64,000 nt of DNA. Origin: Gallionella sp. GTDB taxonomy: Bacteria > Pseudomonadota > Gammaproteobacteria > Burkholderiales > Gallionellaceae. The translations under genes were made by a program, and so were the position numbers. The notes beneath the pieces are model-generated. The model did not search any database and was not told where the DNA came from. It saw nothing but the letters and a program-made list of their open reading frames with translations. The DNA lies in the NCBI GenBank assembly GCA_023229845.1, contig JALNYK010000015.1:6530-70529 (forward strand). The letters are read 5' to 3'. Shown in pieces: positions 7,476-16,266 of this stretch (position 1 is its first letter; the number at the start of each line of letters is the position of its first letter).

Positions 7476-8324
7476 ATGAGCAACATCAAGTTGTTTGAAG
7501 CTAAGCATATCCGTTCAATCTGGAGCGAAGACGATCAGAAATGGTACTTCTCCATTATCGACGTAGTCGCGGCGTTGACGGACAGCCAAAATCCACGGGA
7601 CTATTGGTATCGCATCAAACAGCGCGAAAAAATCAGCGGCATGGAACTGTCGACAATCTGTCGACAGTTCAAACTCGAAGCGCCGGATGGCAAGTTGCGT
7701 GAAACAGATTGCTCCCACACCGAAGGCCTGCTCCGCATCATCCAGTCCATCCCCTCGCCCAAGGCCGAACCCTTCAAGCGTTGGTTGGCTCAAGTGGGTT
7801 ACGAACGGCTCGAAGAAATCGAAAATCCGGAACTCGCTGCAGCGCGGATGCGCGAGCTATACAAGGCCAAGGGCTACAGCGACGAATGGATCGAAAAGCG
7901 CGTGCGCGGCATCGCCATACGAGATGAATTGACCAACGAATGGAAAAAGCGCGGCGTGAAAGAACAACGCGAATACTCCATCCTCACCGCCGAAATCAGT
8001 CGTGCCACTTTCGGCATGACACCCGCCGAGTACAAGGAATTCAAGAGCCTCGACAAACCTGCGGACAATCTGCGCGACCACATGAATGACTTGGAGCTGA
8101 TCTTCACCATGCTGGGCGAAGCCTCCACCACCGAGATTGCGCGCAATAAAGATGCACAAGGCTATGTCGAAAATCGCGATGCAGCCGTGGAAGGCGGGTC
8201 GGTAGCGGGACGTGCGCGGCGCGACCTGGAGAAAAAATCCGGGAGGCGCATTGCCAGTAAGGAAAATTACAAGCAACTCCCCGAAGCGGTGGCGCGCAAA
8301 AGGGTGAAGAAGGAGGCATCTTGA
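7476..8324 (+). CDS. BRO-N domain protein (phage antirepressor-like)
   Basis: A 282-residue protein of the stand-alone BRO-N/antirepressor type. The N-terminal domain (residues 1-110) starts MSNIKLFEAKHIRSIW and contains WYFSIIDVVAALTDSQNPRDYW, the typical DNA-binding BRO-N core. The remainder is helical and charged (RVRGIAIRDELTNEWKKRGV, EYSILTAEISRATFGMTP). It ends in a basic tail (RVKKEAS). The ATG at 7476 with GGGGGG about five bases upstream gives the canonical N-terminus. The gene interrupts an operon of respiratory membrane subunits, so it is almost certainly an insertion. It carries a 27-bp inverted repeat within its own coding sequence (7644-7670). Target and regulation are unknown. 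Confidence 0.82.
   Translation: MSNIKLFEAKHIRSIWSEDDQKWYFSIIDVVAALTDSQNPRDYWYRIKQREKISGMELSTICRQFKLEAPDGKLRETDCSHTEGLLRIIQSIPSPKAEPFKRWLAQVGYERLEEIENPELAAARMRELYKAKGYSDEWIEKRVRGIAIRDELTNEWKKRGVKEQREYSILTAEISRATFGMTPAEYKEFKSLDKPADNLRDHMNDLELIFTMLGEASTTEIARNKDAQGYVENRDAAVEGGSVAGRARRDLEKKSGRRIASKENYKQLPEAVARKRVKKEAS
7644..7670. repeat. inverted repeat inside the BRO-N gene
   Basis: The arms GAACTGTCGACA and TGTCGACAGTTC are perfectly complementary and separated by ATC. It lies wholly within coding sequence (around MELSTICRQFKLE). It could be a binding site for the protein's own DNA-binding domain or a chance product of codon choice. Confidence 0.45.
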
Positions 8325-8399
8325 ATAACGATGCTGTTTGCGTGGGGACGGGAACGTGCCAACCCGTGACAGGTGTTTGTGAAATGGAAAATTTCAAAA

Positions 8400-8528
8400 T
8401 TTCCGTCATTCCCGCGCAGGCGGGAATCCAGCAAGACAAACATTCCGCGAAGCGGACAAGACTTGGACTTTGTCCCGTTACACGGGGATTGTTCAATCTG
8501 CTGGATTCCCGCCTGCGCGGGAATGACG
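8400..8528. repeat. MITE-like palindromic repeat, family A, copy 2
   Basis: The same architecture as the copy at 469-588: the left arm CGTCATTCCCGCGCAGG and its continuation are matched at the far end by a reverse complement ending GCGGGAATGACG. The inner pair is CCGCGAAGCGGACAA against TTGTCCCGTTACACGG. It lies between the BRO-N gene and hyfC, about 30 bp before the hyfC-like start. Confidence 0.85.
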
Positions 8529-8559
8529 AGTTTATGTGCCCTATGGGCAAATTTGAGTG

Positions 8560-9519
8560 ATGGAAAACTACAACCTTTTCTTCGCAGCCCTGTTCCAACT
8601 AGCGCAATTGCTGCTGGTGGTGCTGGCCGCGCCCTTGCTGACCGGCTGGGTCAACCAGTGTCAGGCGTGGTTGCAGAACCGTTCCGGTGCGGGCGTGTTG
8701 CAGCCGTATCGCGTGTTGCGCAAGCTGTTTCACAAGGACGCGGTGATCGCGCATAACGCGTCCTGGCTGTTCCGCGTCACGCCCTACATCGTGTTCGGCT
8801 GCATGTGGCTGGCTGCGGCGATCATCCCTATCATCGCGGTGGACTTGCCGTTTTCGCAGGCCGCCGATGTGATCGCGCTGGTCGGCGTGTTCGCGTTGGC
8901 GCGGATGTTCATCGCGTTGGCGGCGATGGATATCGGCACGTCGTTCGGCTCGCTGGGCGCGCGGCGCGAGATGCTGGTGTCTTTCCTCGCCGAACCGGCA
9001 CTGCTGATGGTGCTGTTCACCGCGTCGATGATTAGCCACTCCACCCAGTTGCCGCGCATCGTCGAAGCGTTGGCGCATCACCAGTTCGTGCTGTACCCGA
9101 GTCTGGCCTTCGCCGCGCTGGCGTTCGTGATCGTGCTGCTGGCCGAGAATGCGCGTATCCCGGTGGACAATCCCAGCACGCACCTGGAACTGACGATGAT
9201 CCACGAGGCGATGATTCTGGAATATTCGGCGCGTCATCTGGCGCTGATCGAATGGGCCAGCAGCCTGAAGCTGTTTGCCTACATGTCCATCGGCATCGCG
9301 CTGTTCCTGCCGCAGGGTATCGCGGAGATGGGCCACTGGGCGGGGCTGCCGCTGGCGATCGTCATCCTGCTGCTGAAGCTGATGCTGGCGGGGGCGGGGC
9401 TGGCGCTGCTGGAGACGGTGACCGCCAAGATGCGCATCTTCCGTGCGCCGGAGTTTCTGGGCACGGCCTTTCTGCTCGCCGTGCTCGGTCTGTTGATCCA
9501 CTTTTTGCTGGGAGCGTGA
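8560..9519 (+). CDS. HyfC/NuoH-like membrane subunit
   Basis: A 319-residue membrane protein of the NuoH/HycD/HyfC family, the subunit that anchors the hydrogenase-like soluble arm to the antiporter modules. The signature cytoplasmic loop is present: LAENARIPVDNPSTHLELTMIHEAMILE near residues 205-230. Earlier segments (YRVLRKLFHKD, SFGSLGARREM) also fit the family. ATG at 8560 is chosen over the GTG three bases earlier. Its stop overlaps the next ATG (TGATG). The gene is separated from hyfB by about 1.25 kb of inserted DNA, so its expression may depend on readthrough or a new promoter. Confidence 0.88.
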   Translation: MENYNLFFAALFQLAQLLLVVLAAPLLTGWVNQCQAWLQNRSGAGVLQPYRVLRKLFHKDAVIAHNASWLFRVTPYIVFGCMWLAAAIIPIIAVDLPFSQAADVIALVGVFALARMFIALAAMDIGTSFGSLGARREMLVSFLAEPALLMVLFTASMISHSTQLPRIVEALAHHQFVLYPSLAFAALAFVIVLLAENARIPVDNPSTHLELTMIHEAMILEYSARHLALIEWASSLKLFAYMSIGIALFLPQGIAEMGHWAGLPLAIVILLLKLMLAGAGLALLETVTAKMRIFRAPEFLGTAFLLAVLGLLIHFLLGA

Positions 9520-10181
9520 TGCAGATTCCTTACACGCTCCAGTTCATCAACCTGCTGGCCGCCATGCTGCTGCTGGTCGCGTTTGCGATGCTCTCGCAGC
9601 GGCGCATCCTGTCGCTGATCAACCTGTTCGCATGGCAGGGCGCCTTGCTGGCGCTCAGCACCTTTATCGTGGCTTATTCCACGAACCAGCATCATCTCTA
9701 TTATTCGGCGGCGCTGACGTTGGTTCTCAAGGTGATGTTGCTGCCATGGCTGCTGCACCGTTTGATCCGTCGGCTGAACGTGCGCTGGGACGTGGAGACG
9801 CTGATCAATATTCCCACCACGATGTTGGTCGGTATTGCGCTGGTGATCTTCGCGTTCAATCTGGCCGCGCCGATCACGCAACTGGCCGAAGGCATCACGC
9901 GCGGACTGATAGGCATCGCGCTGGCCTGCGTGCTGCTGTCGCTGCTGATGATGCTGACGCGACGCAAGGCGGTGTCGCAGGTGGTCGCTTTCCTGTCGCT
10001 GGAGAACGGGCTGTTCTTCGCCGCGACCAGCGCCACGCAGGGCATGCCGCTGGTGGTGGAACTGGGCATCGCGCTGGACGTGCTGGTGGCGACTTTCATC
10101 TTCGGCATCTTCTTCTTCCAGATACGCGAGACCTTCGACAGTCTGGACATCACGCACATGGAGAAGTTGAAAGATGATTGA
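9519..10181 (+). CDS. HyfE-like membrane subunit
   Basis: A 220-residue membrane protein of the hydrogenase-4 component E family, related in part to NuoK. It has about seven hydrophobic segments and the characteristic stretch FLSLENGLFFAATSATQGMPLVVELGIALDVL, which contains the conserved membrane glutamates. The start ATG shares bases with the hyfC stop, and the stop lies inside the start of the next gene. In complex I relatives this subunit completes the membrane arm between the NuoH-like and antiporter-like subunits. Confidence 0.87.
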   Translation: MQIPYTLQFINLLAAMLLLVAFAMLSQRRILSLINLFAWQGALLALSTFIVAYSTNQHHLYYSAALTLVLKVMLLPWLLHRLIRRLNVRWDVETLINIPTTMLVGIALVIFAFNLAAPITQLAEGITRGLIGIALACVLLSLLMMLTRRKAVSQVVAFLSLENGLFFAATSATQGMPLVVELGIALDVLVATFIFGIFFFQIRETFDSLDITHMEKLKDD

Positions 10182-11631
10182 TCTCCAACTCCTCGCGCTG
10201 TTGCTCATTCCGTTGCTGGGCGGCGGTTTGCTGGCGGTGTTCGGTTCGCGCAAGTGGGCGGCGGAACTCAATTCGCTGATGAGTTTCTTCACCTTCGCCG
10301 CCTCGGTGGTGCTGACCGCGCGCGTGATCGATTCCGGCCCGCAGGTCGCGTTCGGAGAGCAGTTTTTCATCGACCAGTTCAACGTGTTTCTGGTCGCGCT
10401 GACCGCCTTCGTCGCGTTCACCACCTCGCTGTTCTCGCGTCCCTACATGCGTATCGAGCAGCATCACGGCAAGCTCACCACCGGCATGCTGCATCTGTAC
10501 TACAGCATGTACCAGTTGTTCACTTTCGCGATGCTGGTGGCGCTCACGACCAACAACATGGGCATCATGTGGGTCGCGATGGAGGCGGCGACGCTGACCA
10601 CCGTGCTGCTGGTGTCGCTGTATCGCACACCGGCCAGTCTCGAAGCGGCGTGGAAATATTTCATCCTGTGCGGCGTGGGCATCGCGCTGGCGCTGTTCGG
10701 CACCATCCTGCTGTACTTCGCCGCCGAGCGCGTGCTGGGGCAGGGCGGCACCGCGCTGCTGTGGACGCACCTGAACGAGGTGAAGGCTCAACTGGAGCCG
10801 ACCGTGCTCAAGCTGGCGTTCATCTTCCTGCTGGTGGGTTACGGCACCAAGATCGGCCTGGTGCCGCTGCACAGCTGGCTGCCGGATGCGCATGCCGAAG
10901 GCCCGACGCCGGTGTCCGCGGTGCTGTCCGGCTTGCTGCTCAACGTCGCGCTGTGCGCGGTGGTGCGCAGCAAGGTGCTGGTGGACGGATCGCTGGGCAA
11001 CCACTTCGCCGGCAACCTGATGATGGGCTTCGGCCTGCTGTCGGTGATGGTGGCCGCGCTCTCGCTGTTCCGGCAGAAGGACATCAAGCGCATGTTCGCC
11101 TACTCGTCCATCGAGCACATGGGGCTGGTCACCTTCGCCTTCGGCATGGGCGGCCCGGTGGCGACCTTCGCGGGCATGCTGCACATGACCATGCATTCGC
11201 TGACCAAGTCGGCGATCTTCTTCGCGGTCGGCCATGCGGTGCAGAAGGCCGGTACGCAGCAGATGGACAGCATCCGCGGCCTGTTGCAAGTCAGTCCCAC
11301 GGTCGGTTGGGGACTGGCGCTGGGCACGTTCGCCATCCTCGGCATGCCGCCGTTCGGCGTGTTCGCCAGCGAGTTTCTTATCATCACCACGGCCATGCAC
11401 GAATACCCGTGGACCACGCCTATCCTGCTGGTCGCGCTAGGCATCGCCTTCGCCGCGATCTTCGGCAAGATACAGCCCATCGTGTTCGGCGAGACCACCG
11501 CACAACCTTTGCCGCATCCGCCCGCGCTCGTGCCCGTGTTCGTGCACCTGCTGCTGGTGCTGATACTCGGTCTGTACATGCCGCCCTATCTGGCCGACTG
11601 GTATCGCCAGGCGGCGGCTTTGCTGGGATAA
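10174..11631 (+). CDS. HyfF-like antiporter subunit (NuoM/N family)
   Basis: A 485-residue polytopic membrane protein of the proton-conducting transporter family and the second antiporter-like module of the complex. Key residues are visible: Glu137 in VAMEAATLT, Lys226 in GYGTKIGLVPLHSWLPDAHAEGPTPVSA, and the FAYSSIEHMG segment. The position matching the second channel lysine (GLLLNVAL) is asparagine, which is the HyfF pattern as far as I recall. It overlaps hyfE by eight bases and is followed after six bases by the large subunit gene. Confidence 0.87.
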   Translation: MIDLQLLALLLIPLLGGGLLAVFGSRKWAAELNSLMSFFTFAASVVLTARVIDSGPQVAFGEQFFIDQFNVFLVALTAFVAFTTSLFSRPYMRIEQHHGKLTTGMLHLYYSMYQLFTFAMLVALTTNNMGIMWVAMEAATLTTVLLVSLYRTPASLEAAWKYFILCGVGIALALFGTILLYFAAERVLGQGGTALLWTHLNEVKAQLEPTVLKLAFIFLLVGYGTKIGLVPLHSWLPDAHAEGPTPVSAVLSGLLLNVALCAVVRSKVLVDGSLGNHFAGNLMMGFGLLSVMVAALSLFRQKDIKRMFAYSSIEHMGLVTFAFGMGGPVATFAGMLHMTMHSLTKSAIFFAVGHAVQKAGTQQMDSIRGLLQVSPTVGWGLALGTFAILGMPPFGVFASEFLIITTAMHEYPWTTPILLVALGIAFAAIFGKIQPIVFGETTAQPLPHPPALVPVFVHLLLVLILGLYMPPYLADWYRQAAALLG

Positions 11632-11637
11632 ACGACC

Positions 11638-13176
11638 ATGCCGATCAAACACCCCAACCTGAAATTGAGCCGAATGACCGATGCCATACCGGCATGGACG
11701 GGCGAGATCGCGCCGGACGATTTGTACGAAATCTGCCGGCAGGTGCGCGACGGCGGCGGCAGGCTGGTGGCGCTGTGGGGCAGCGATGCGCGGCAGCGCG
11801 GCTTCATGCTGCATGTGGTGCTGGTCAACGAGACGGGCATGGTCTGCCTGAATGTTCTGCTGTCTGCCGATCAACCTGCGTATCCGGACATCAGCCGGAT
11901 ATTTCCCGCCGCCAACCGCATGCAGCGCGCGGCTTACGACCTGCTCGGCATCTGCGCGCAGGACGGACATGACCACTGCAAGTGGCTGCGCCACGGCGTG
12001 TGGCAGGGATTCCCGTTGCGCAAGGATTTCGATGCCGCCGCGAGCCGCATCGACGAGCAGGACAACTACCCTTTCGTACAGGTCGAAGGCCAGGGCGTAC
12101 ACGAGATCCCGGTCGGCCCGGTGCATGCCGGCATCATCGAGCCCGGACACTTCCGTTTCTCGGTCATCGGCGAACGGGTGCTGCGCCTCGAAGAGCGTCT
12201 CGGCTACACCCACAAGGGAATCGAGAAGCGCTTCGAGAGCATGAGCCTGCAACAGGGTGCTGCGCTGGCCGGGCGCGTCAGCGGCGACAGCACCGTGGCC
12301 TATGCGTGGGCCTATGCGATGGCGGCTGAGAGTGTCGCCGGCGTGACGCCGCCGGGGCGTGCGCTGTGGCTGCGCGCGCTGTTGCTGGAGCGCGAGCGCG
12401 TCGCCAATCATCTGGGCGACCTCGGCTATCTGGGCAACGATGTCGCGCTGTCGTTCGGCTTTGCGCAATTCTGGATGCTCAAGGAACAGGTGCTGCGCAA
12501 CAATGCCGCGCTGTTCGGACATCGCTACCTGATGGACAGGATCGTTCCGGGTGGTGTCACGGTGAGTCTCGATGCCGGGGGCAAGCGCATCATCGAGGAG
12601 GAATGCGCGATGCTGGAGCGTGAGGTGAATATCCTGCGCGGCATCTACGAAGAACATGCCGGGGTACAGGACCGCTTTATCGGAAGCGGGCGCGTCGAGC
12701 CGAAGCTGGCCGCTCAGCTCGGTCTATGCGGCATGGCCGGACGCGCCAGCGCGCAGGCCTGGGATGCGCGCGTGCAGTTTGCTACCGCCCCCTACGACAA
12801 GCTGGACGTGAGGATGGCGACCTACCGCAACGGCGATGTCGCGGCGCGCGTCATCGTGCGATTCGACGAACTGTTCGAATCGTTGCGTTTACAGCGTGAG
12901 ATATTGACCAACCTGATCCACGAAGAAGATGCGCCGGCATTGTTGGAGAAGCTGCCCGCGAACGGCTTCGGCATCGGTATGGTGGAAGGCTGGCGCGGCG
13001 AGGTAATGGTGGCGATCCATACCGATGCCGAAGGCAAGCTCACGCGCGTCCATCCGCACGATCCTTCCTGGCAGAACTGGCCGCTGCTGGAACACGCGAT
13101 CATCGACAACATCGTGCCGGACTTCCCGCTCATCAACAAATCGTTCAACCTCAGTTATACAGGGCAGGATCTCTGA
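11638..13176 (+). CDS. hydrogenase large-subunit-like protein lacking NiFe ligands (HyfG/NuoCD-like)
   Basis: A 512-residue fusion of a NuoC-like domain (about 20-150) and a NuoD/HycE-like domain (about 155-512). The large-subunit fold markers are present (GPVHAGIIEPGHFRFSVIGE, EERLGYTHKGIEKRFE, ERERVANHLGDLG). Where true group 4 hydrogenases have RVCGIC, this protein has RVSGDST (213-219). Where they end in DPCxxC, it has DPSWQN (475-480). All four nickel-iron cysteine ligands are therefore missing, so it cannot hold the normal active site. This matches 'energy-converting hydrogenase-related' (Ehr) complexes, whose electron donor is not established. Its stop overlaps the next start (TGATG). 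Confidence 0.88.
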   Translation: MPIKHPNLKLSRMTDAIPAWTGEIAPDDLYEICRQVRDGGGRLVALWGSDARQRGFMLHVVLVNETGMVCLNVLLSADQPAYPDISRIFPAANRMQRAAYDLLGICAQDGHDHCKWLRHGVWQGFPLRKDFDAAASRIDEQDNYPFVQVEGQGVHEIPVGPVHAGIIEPGHFRFSVIGERVLRLEERLGYTHKGIEKRFESMSLQQGAALAGRVSGDSTVAYAWAYAMAAESVAGVTPPGRALWLRALLLERERVANHLGDLGYLGNDVALSFGFAQFWMLKEQVLRNNAALFGHRYLMDRIVPGGVTVSLDAGGKRIIEEECAMLEREVNILRGIYEEHAGVQDRFIGSGRVEPKLAAQLGLCGMAGRASAQAWDARVQFATAPYDKLDVRMATYRNGDVAARVIVRFDELFESLRLQREILTNLIHEEDAPALLEKLPANGFGIGMVEGWRGEVMVAIHTDAEGKLTRVHPHDPSWQNWPLLEHAIIDNIVPDFPLINKSFNLSYTGQDL

Positions 13177-13703
13177 TGTATCAGATGCTGAAACAGATCA
13201 TTAAGACCGGCATCAAGACCGAGACGCCGCCGCACGCGGACGAAGCCATGCGCCTGGTCGAGCAGCGTCTGCAACAGGAGATACTGGACGTGTTCGGCGG
13301 CGCGCTGGCGATCCGCATGGTGGACGCCGGTTCGTGCAACGGCTGCGAGCTGGAGATACACGCGGTCAACAACGCCTATTACAACATCGAAGGGCTGGGC
13401 ATCAAATTCGTCGCCAGCCCGCGCCATGCCGACCTGCTGCTGGTCACCGGCCCGGTGTCGCGCCACATGGAAGAGGCGCTGAAACGCACTTACGATGCCA
13501 CACCCGAACCGAAGCTGGTCGTCGCGATCGGCGATTGCGGATGCAGCGGCGGCATCTTTGCTCCCGACGACGGGAGCGAGAACTACGCCACCTGCGGCAA
13601 AGTCTCCAACGTCATCCCGGTGGACGTGGTGGTAAGCGGCTGCCCGCCCACGCCTACCGCGATCCTGCAAGGCATCCTCACAGCCGTCAGCGCGAAGAAA
13701 TAG
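13176..13703 (+). CDS. HyfI/NuoB-like iron-sulfur subunit
   Basis: A 175-residue small subunit of the NuoB/HycG/HyfI family. The ligands for one 4Fe-4S cluster are intact: Cys54 and Cys57 in GSCNGCELE, Cys121 (or Cys123) in GDCGCSGG, and Cys156 in SGCPPTP. An additional cysteine (Cys140) lies between them. It would pass electrons to or from the large subunit. It is the last gene of the operon and ends six bases before the convergent mnmC stop. No ferredoxin-like HyfA/HyfH/NuoI gene and no hyp maturation genes are in the window, consistent with a cofactor-free Ehr complex. Confidence 0.88.
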   Translation: MYQMLKQIIKTGIKTETPPHADEAMRLVEQRLQQEILDVFGGALAIRMVDAGSCNGCELEIHAVNNAYYNIEGLGIKFVASPRHADLLLVTGPVSRHMEEALKRTYDATPEPKLVVAIGDCGCSGGIFAPDDGSENYATCGKVSNVIPVDVVVSGCPPTPTAILQGILTAVSAKK

Positions 13704-13709
13704 GCATCG

Positions 13710-15518
13710 CTAAACGCGCGCACGCGGCGACAGCGCGGAGAGCACGGCTGCGGGCAGCGGCGGCAGTTGTCCGCAGGCTTGCGCTGCGATGGTCTCGGCG
13801 GCAAGTCCTGCGGTGAGCAGGCCGCGGGTGCCGTGCGCGAGGCTGCAATACAGGCCGCGCTGCACATCGCCGACCAGAGGCGTCGCGCCGGGTGCGGAGC
13901 ATCGCACCGAGGCCCGCCCGTCCAGTCGTTCGATATCGGGCTCGCCTAGCGCCTCGCGCAGCGACGGCGCGAACGATGCCAGCTTTGCCAAGTTGTCCTC
14001 ATGGTCCGCCGAGCGCACATCGCGCGACTCGTCGCCGAATGCATGCGTCGCGCCGATCACATGCACGCCGCCGGCAGCGGGTGCGCAATAGCCGTCGCCG
14101 CACACCACCGTCTGCAACTTGCTGCTTGCATCGGTCGCGGGCAACAGGCTGACCTGGCCGCGTACCGGCGTCAGCGGGAACTGCGCGAACGGCTCCAGTG
14201 CGAGCGCAGAGTGCGCGCAGCACACCACTGCGACCTCCGCCTCAACTGCCCAATCTTGTCCGGCGGCACGCCAGCCTGTATCCGTCTGTGTCAGAGTCTC
14301 CACCCGATAATCGAAGCGCCGTTCGATCAGCGCATGATCCGCGAGCCGTTCGCACAGTGCGGGCGGCACGACCCAGCCGCCGCCGGGGAACCACAGCCCG
14401 CCATGCGCCATTGCCATGCCCGCGAGTCGGGAGGCCGCATCGGCATCGACGAACTGCATCAGGTGTGCGGGCCATTCGATACCGGCGAGCCTCGCGATGC
14501 GTTTTCGCTCGGCTTCGTTGCATTCCAGTTGCAGCAGCCCGCATTCGGCGCGCAGTTCGCCATCCGCCGGCAGCGATTCGTCGAGCATTGCCAGCGCATG
14601 ACCGTAGGATGCCAGCACGAAGCTGTGCAGCGCGTTCATGCCCGCGCCGAAGCGCGCATGAAGGATGCCGCGCGGGTTGCCCGAGGCCGCGCTTGCCAGC
14701 CGCGGCGCGCGCTCCAGCAACGTCACCTGTACGCCGCGCTGCGCCAGTGCATGCGCTGCCGCACAACCCGAGATGCCGCCGCCGACGACGAGAGCGGTTC
14801 GAGGCGTGCAACGTTTCCGGTTGTCCGTGCGGTGAACAGAAAAATGGCCGCGCAACATCTCGCGCTTGAAGCCGAATCCCGGCGCGCGTGCCACGTCGAA
14901 TCCGGCTTGCAGCAGCCCGCGCCGCACCCAGCCTGCGCTGGTGTAGGTCGAGATCGTCGCACCGGCACGCGAGGCGCGCGCGATCGCGGCCAACACTTGT
15001 TCGCTCCACATTTCGGGGTTCTTCGCCGGAGTGAAGCCGTCGAGGAACCATGCATCCACCGCGTTTTCCTGCAGTTGCGGCAACGCCTCGGCAATGTCGG
15101 TTATCGCTAGCGTCAGCCGCACACGCCCGAACGACCAGCGGTTCCAGCCCGGCACGCGCCGCCGCCATCGCGCCAGCAGCGCCTCGGCATCGGCGGCAAG
15201 CTCGGGCCACAGCGCCAGCGCGGCGCGCAGGTCGTCGTCTTTCAGTGGAAATCTTTCGACGCTGAAAAAGTCCAGGCTGGCCCCCGGCGGAGCCGTTCGT
15301 TCGAACAGTCGCAGCGTGCAAAGAAAATTTAGCCCGGTGCCGAAGCCGGTCTCCCCGACGGCGAAGCTCTCGCCTGCGGACAGCGCGGCGAATCGTTCCG
15401 CCAGCCGGTTGGCCTGCAGGAAGACGTGTTCGGTCTCTTCGAGGCCGGAGTCGGCGGAAAAATACACATCGCCGAAGCGCGATGAGAACGGCAGGCCGTC
15501 TTGCCAGGCTAGCGTCAT
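13710..15518 (-). CDS. mnmC: bifunctional tRNA mnm5s2U34 biosynthesis protein MnmC
   Basis: A 602-residue two-domain enzyme of wobble-uridine modification. The N-terminal methyltransferase domain shows FGDVYFSADSGLEETEHVF and the SAM site GETGFGTGLNF (55-65), and later DAWFLDGFTPAKNPEMW. The C-terminal FAD domain begins near residue 245 with ALVVGGGISGCAAAHAL and contains GNPRGILHARFG. It converts cmnm5s2U to nm5s2U and then methylates it. It is slightly shorter than E. coli MnmC (about 670). It is convergent with the hyf-like operon with almost no spacer. Confidence 0.93.
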   Translation of the reverse strand: MTLAWQDGLPFSSRFGDVYFSADSGLEETEHVFLQANRLAERFAALSAGESFAVGETGFGTGLNFLCTLRLFERTAPPGASLDFFSVERFPLKDDDLRAALALWPELAADAEALLARWRRRVPGWNRWSFGRVRLTLAITDIAEALPQLQENAVDAWFLDGFTPAKNPEMWSEQVLAAIARASRAGATISTYTSAGWVRRGLLQAGFDVARAPGFGFKREMLRGHFSVHRTDNRKRCTPRTALVVGGGISGCAAAHALAQRGVQVTLLERAPRLASAASGNPRGILHARFGAGMNALHSFVLASYGHALAMLDESLPADGELRAECGLLQLECNEAERKRIARLAGIEWPAHLMQFVDADAASRLAGMAMAHGGLWFPGGGWVVPPALCERLADHALIERRFDYRVETLTQTDTGWRAAGQDWAVEAEVAVVCCAHSALALEPFAQFPLTPVRGQVSLLPATDASSKLQTVVCGDGYCAPAAGGVHVIGATHAFGDESRDVRSADHEDNLAKLASFAPSLREALGEPDIERLDGRASVRCSAPGATPLVGDVQRGLYCSLAHGTRGLLTAGLAAETIAAQACGQLPPLPAAVLSALSPRARV

Positions 15519-15670
15519 GGCGGGTGCGTAGGTGTAAAAACAGAGCGGCGAAGTCTAGCAGACCGGCGCGACTCTGCGCGCGCAAGACCGCTATCTGTCG
15601 TGCCGGCGATGGCAGGCGTTACAATGCGCCGCCGTCGCAGCGGCGACCACCAGACATCGACAGGAAATCC

Positions 15671-16225
15671 ATGGCAATCAAGGCAACCGTTTTCAAGGCC
15701 AATCTGCAAATCGCGGATATGGAGCGGCACTATTATCAGGATCACGCGCTCACCCTGGCGCGGCATCCGTCCGAGACCGACGAGCGCCTGATGGTGCGCC
15801 TGCTGGCGTTCGCGCTGCACGCGCACGAGTATCTGGAATTCGGGCAGGGCATGACCGATGACGACGAGGCCGATCTGTGGCGCAAGGATCTGACCGGCGC
15901 GATCGAGCAATGGATAGACGTCGGCATCCCGGAAGAAAAACTGATCCGCAAGGCCTGCGGTCGTGCCGATGAAGTGGTGGTGTACTGCTATGGCGGACGC
16001 GTCGCCGATATGTGGTTTGCGCAGAACAGCGCGCAGTTCGAGCGCCAGAAGAATCTCACCATCGTCAACCTGCCGCCGGAGAGCACGCAGGCGCTGGCGA
16101 AACTGGCGCAGCGCACGATGAGTCTGCAATGCACCATCCAGGACGGGCAGGTATGGCTGGGCGACGGCGACGCCAGCGTGCAGGTGGAGCGGGTGGTGCT
16201 GAAAGCGGCGGCAGGCCGCAGGTGA
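15671..16225 (+). CDS. yaeQ: YaeQ family protein
   Basis: A 184-residue YaeQ-family protein. It starts MAIKATVFKANLQIADMERHYY and keeps the family blocks LARHPSETDERLMVRLLAFA, EYLEFGQGMTDDDEADLW and WIDVGIPEEKLIRKACGRAD. YaeQ proteins have a nuclease-like fold; a link to haemolysin expression by suppression of rfaH has been reported for enterobacterial members, but the biochemical role is open. ATG at 15671 is the family start; upstream codons in the frame are not conserved. It is monocistronic, divergent from mnmC, and followed by a short tandem repeat. Confidence 0.9.
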   Translation: MAIKATVFKANLQIADMERHYYQDHALTLARHPSETDERLMVRLLAFALHAHEYLEFGQGMTDDDEADLWRKDLTGAIEQWIDVGIPEEKLIRKACGRADEVVVYCYGGRVADMWFAQNSAQFERQKNLTIVNLPPESTQALAKLAQRTMSLQCTIQDGQVWLGDGDASVQVERVVLKAAAGRR

Positions 16226-16266
16226 TCCGCCGCCGCTGATCGCGTTCGGTGTCGCTCAGTGCCGTT

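Noticed and set aside
10254..11972. 572-codon frame overlapping hyfF and the large subunit
   Set aside because: A shadow of two well-supported genes in another frame.
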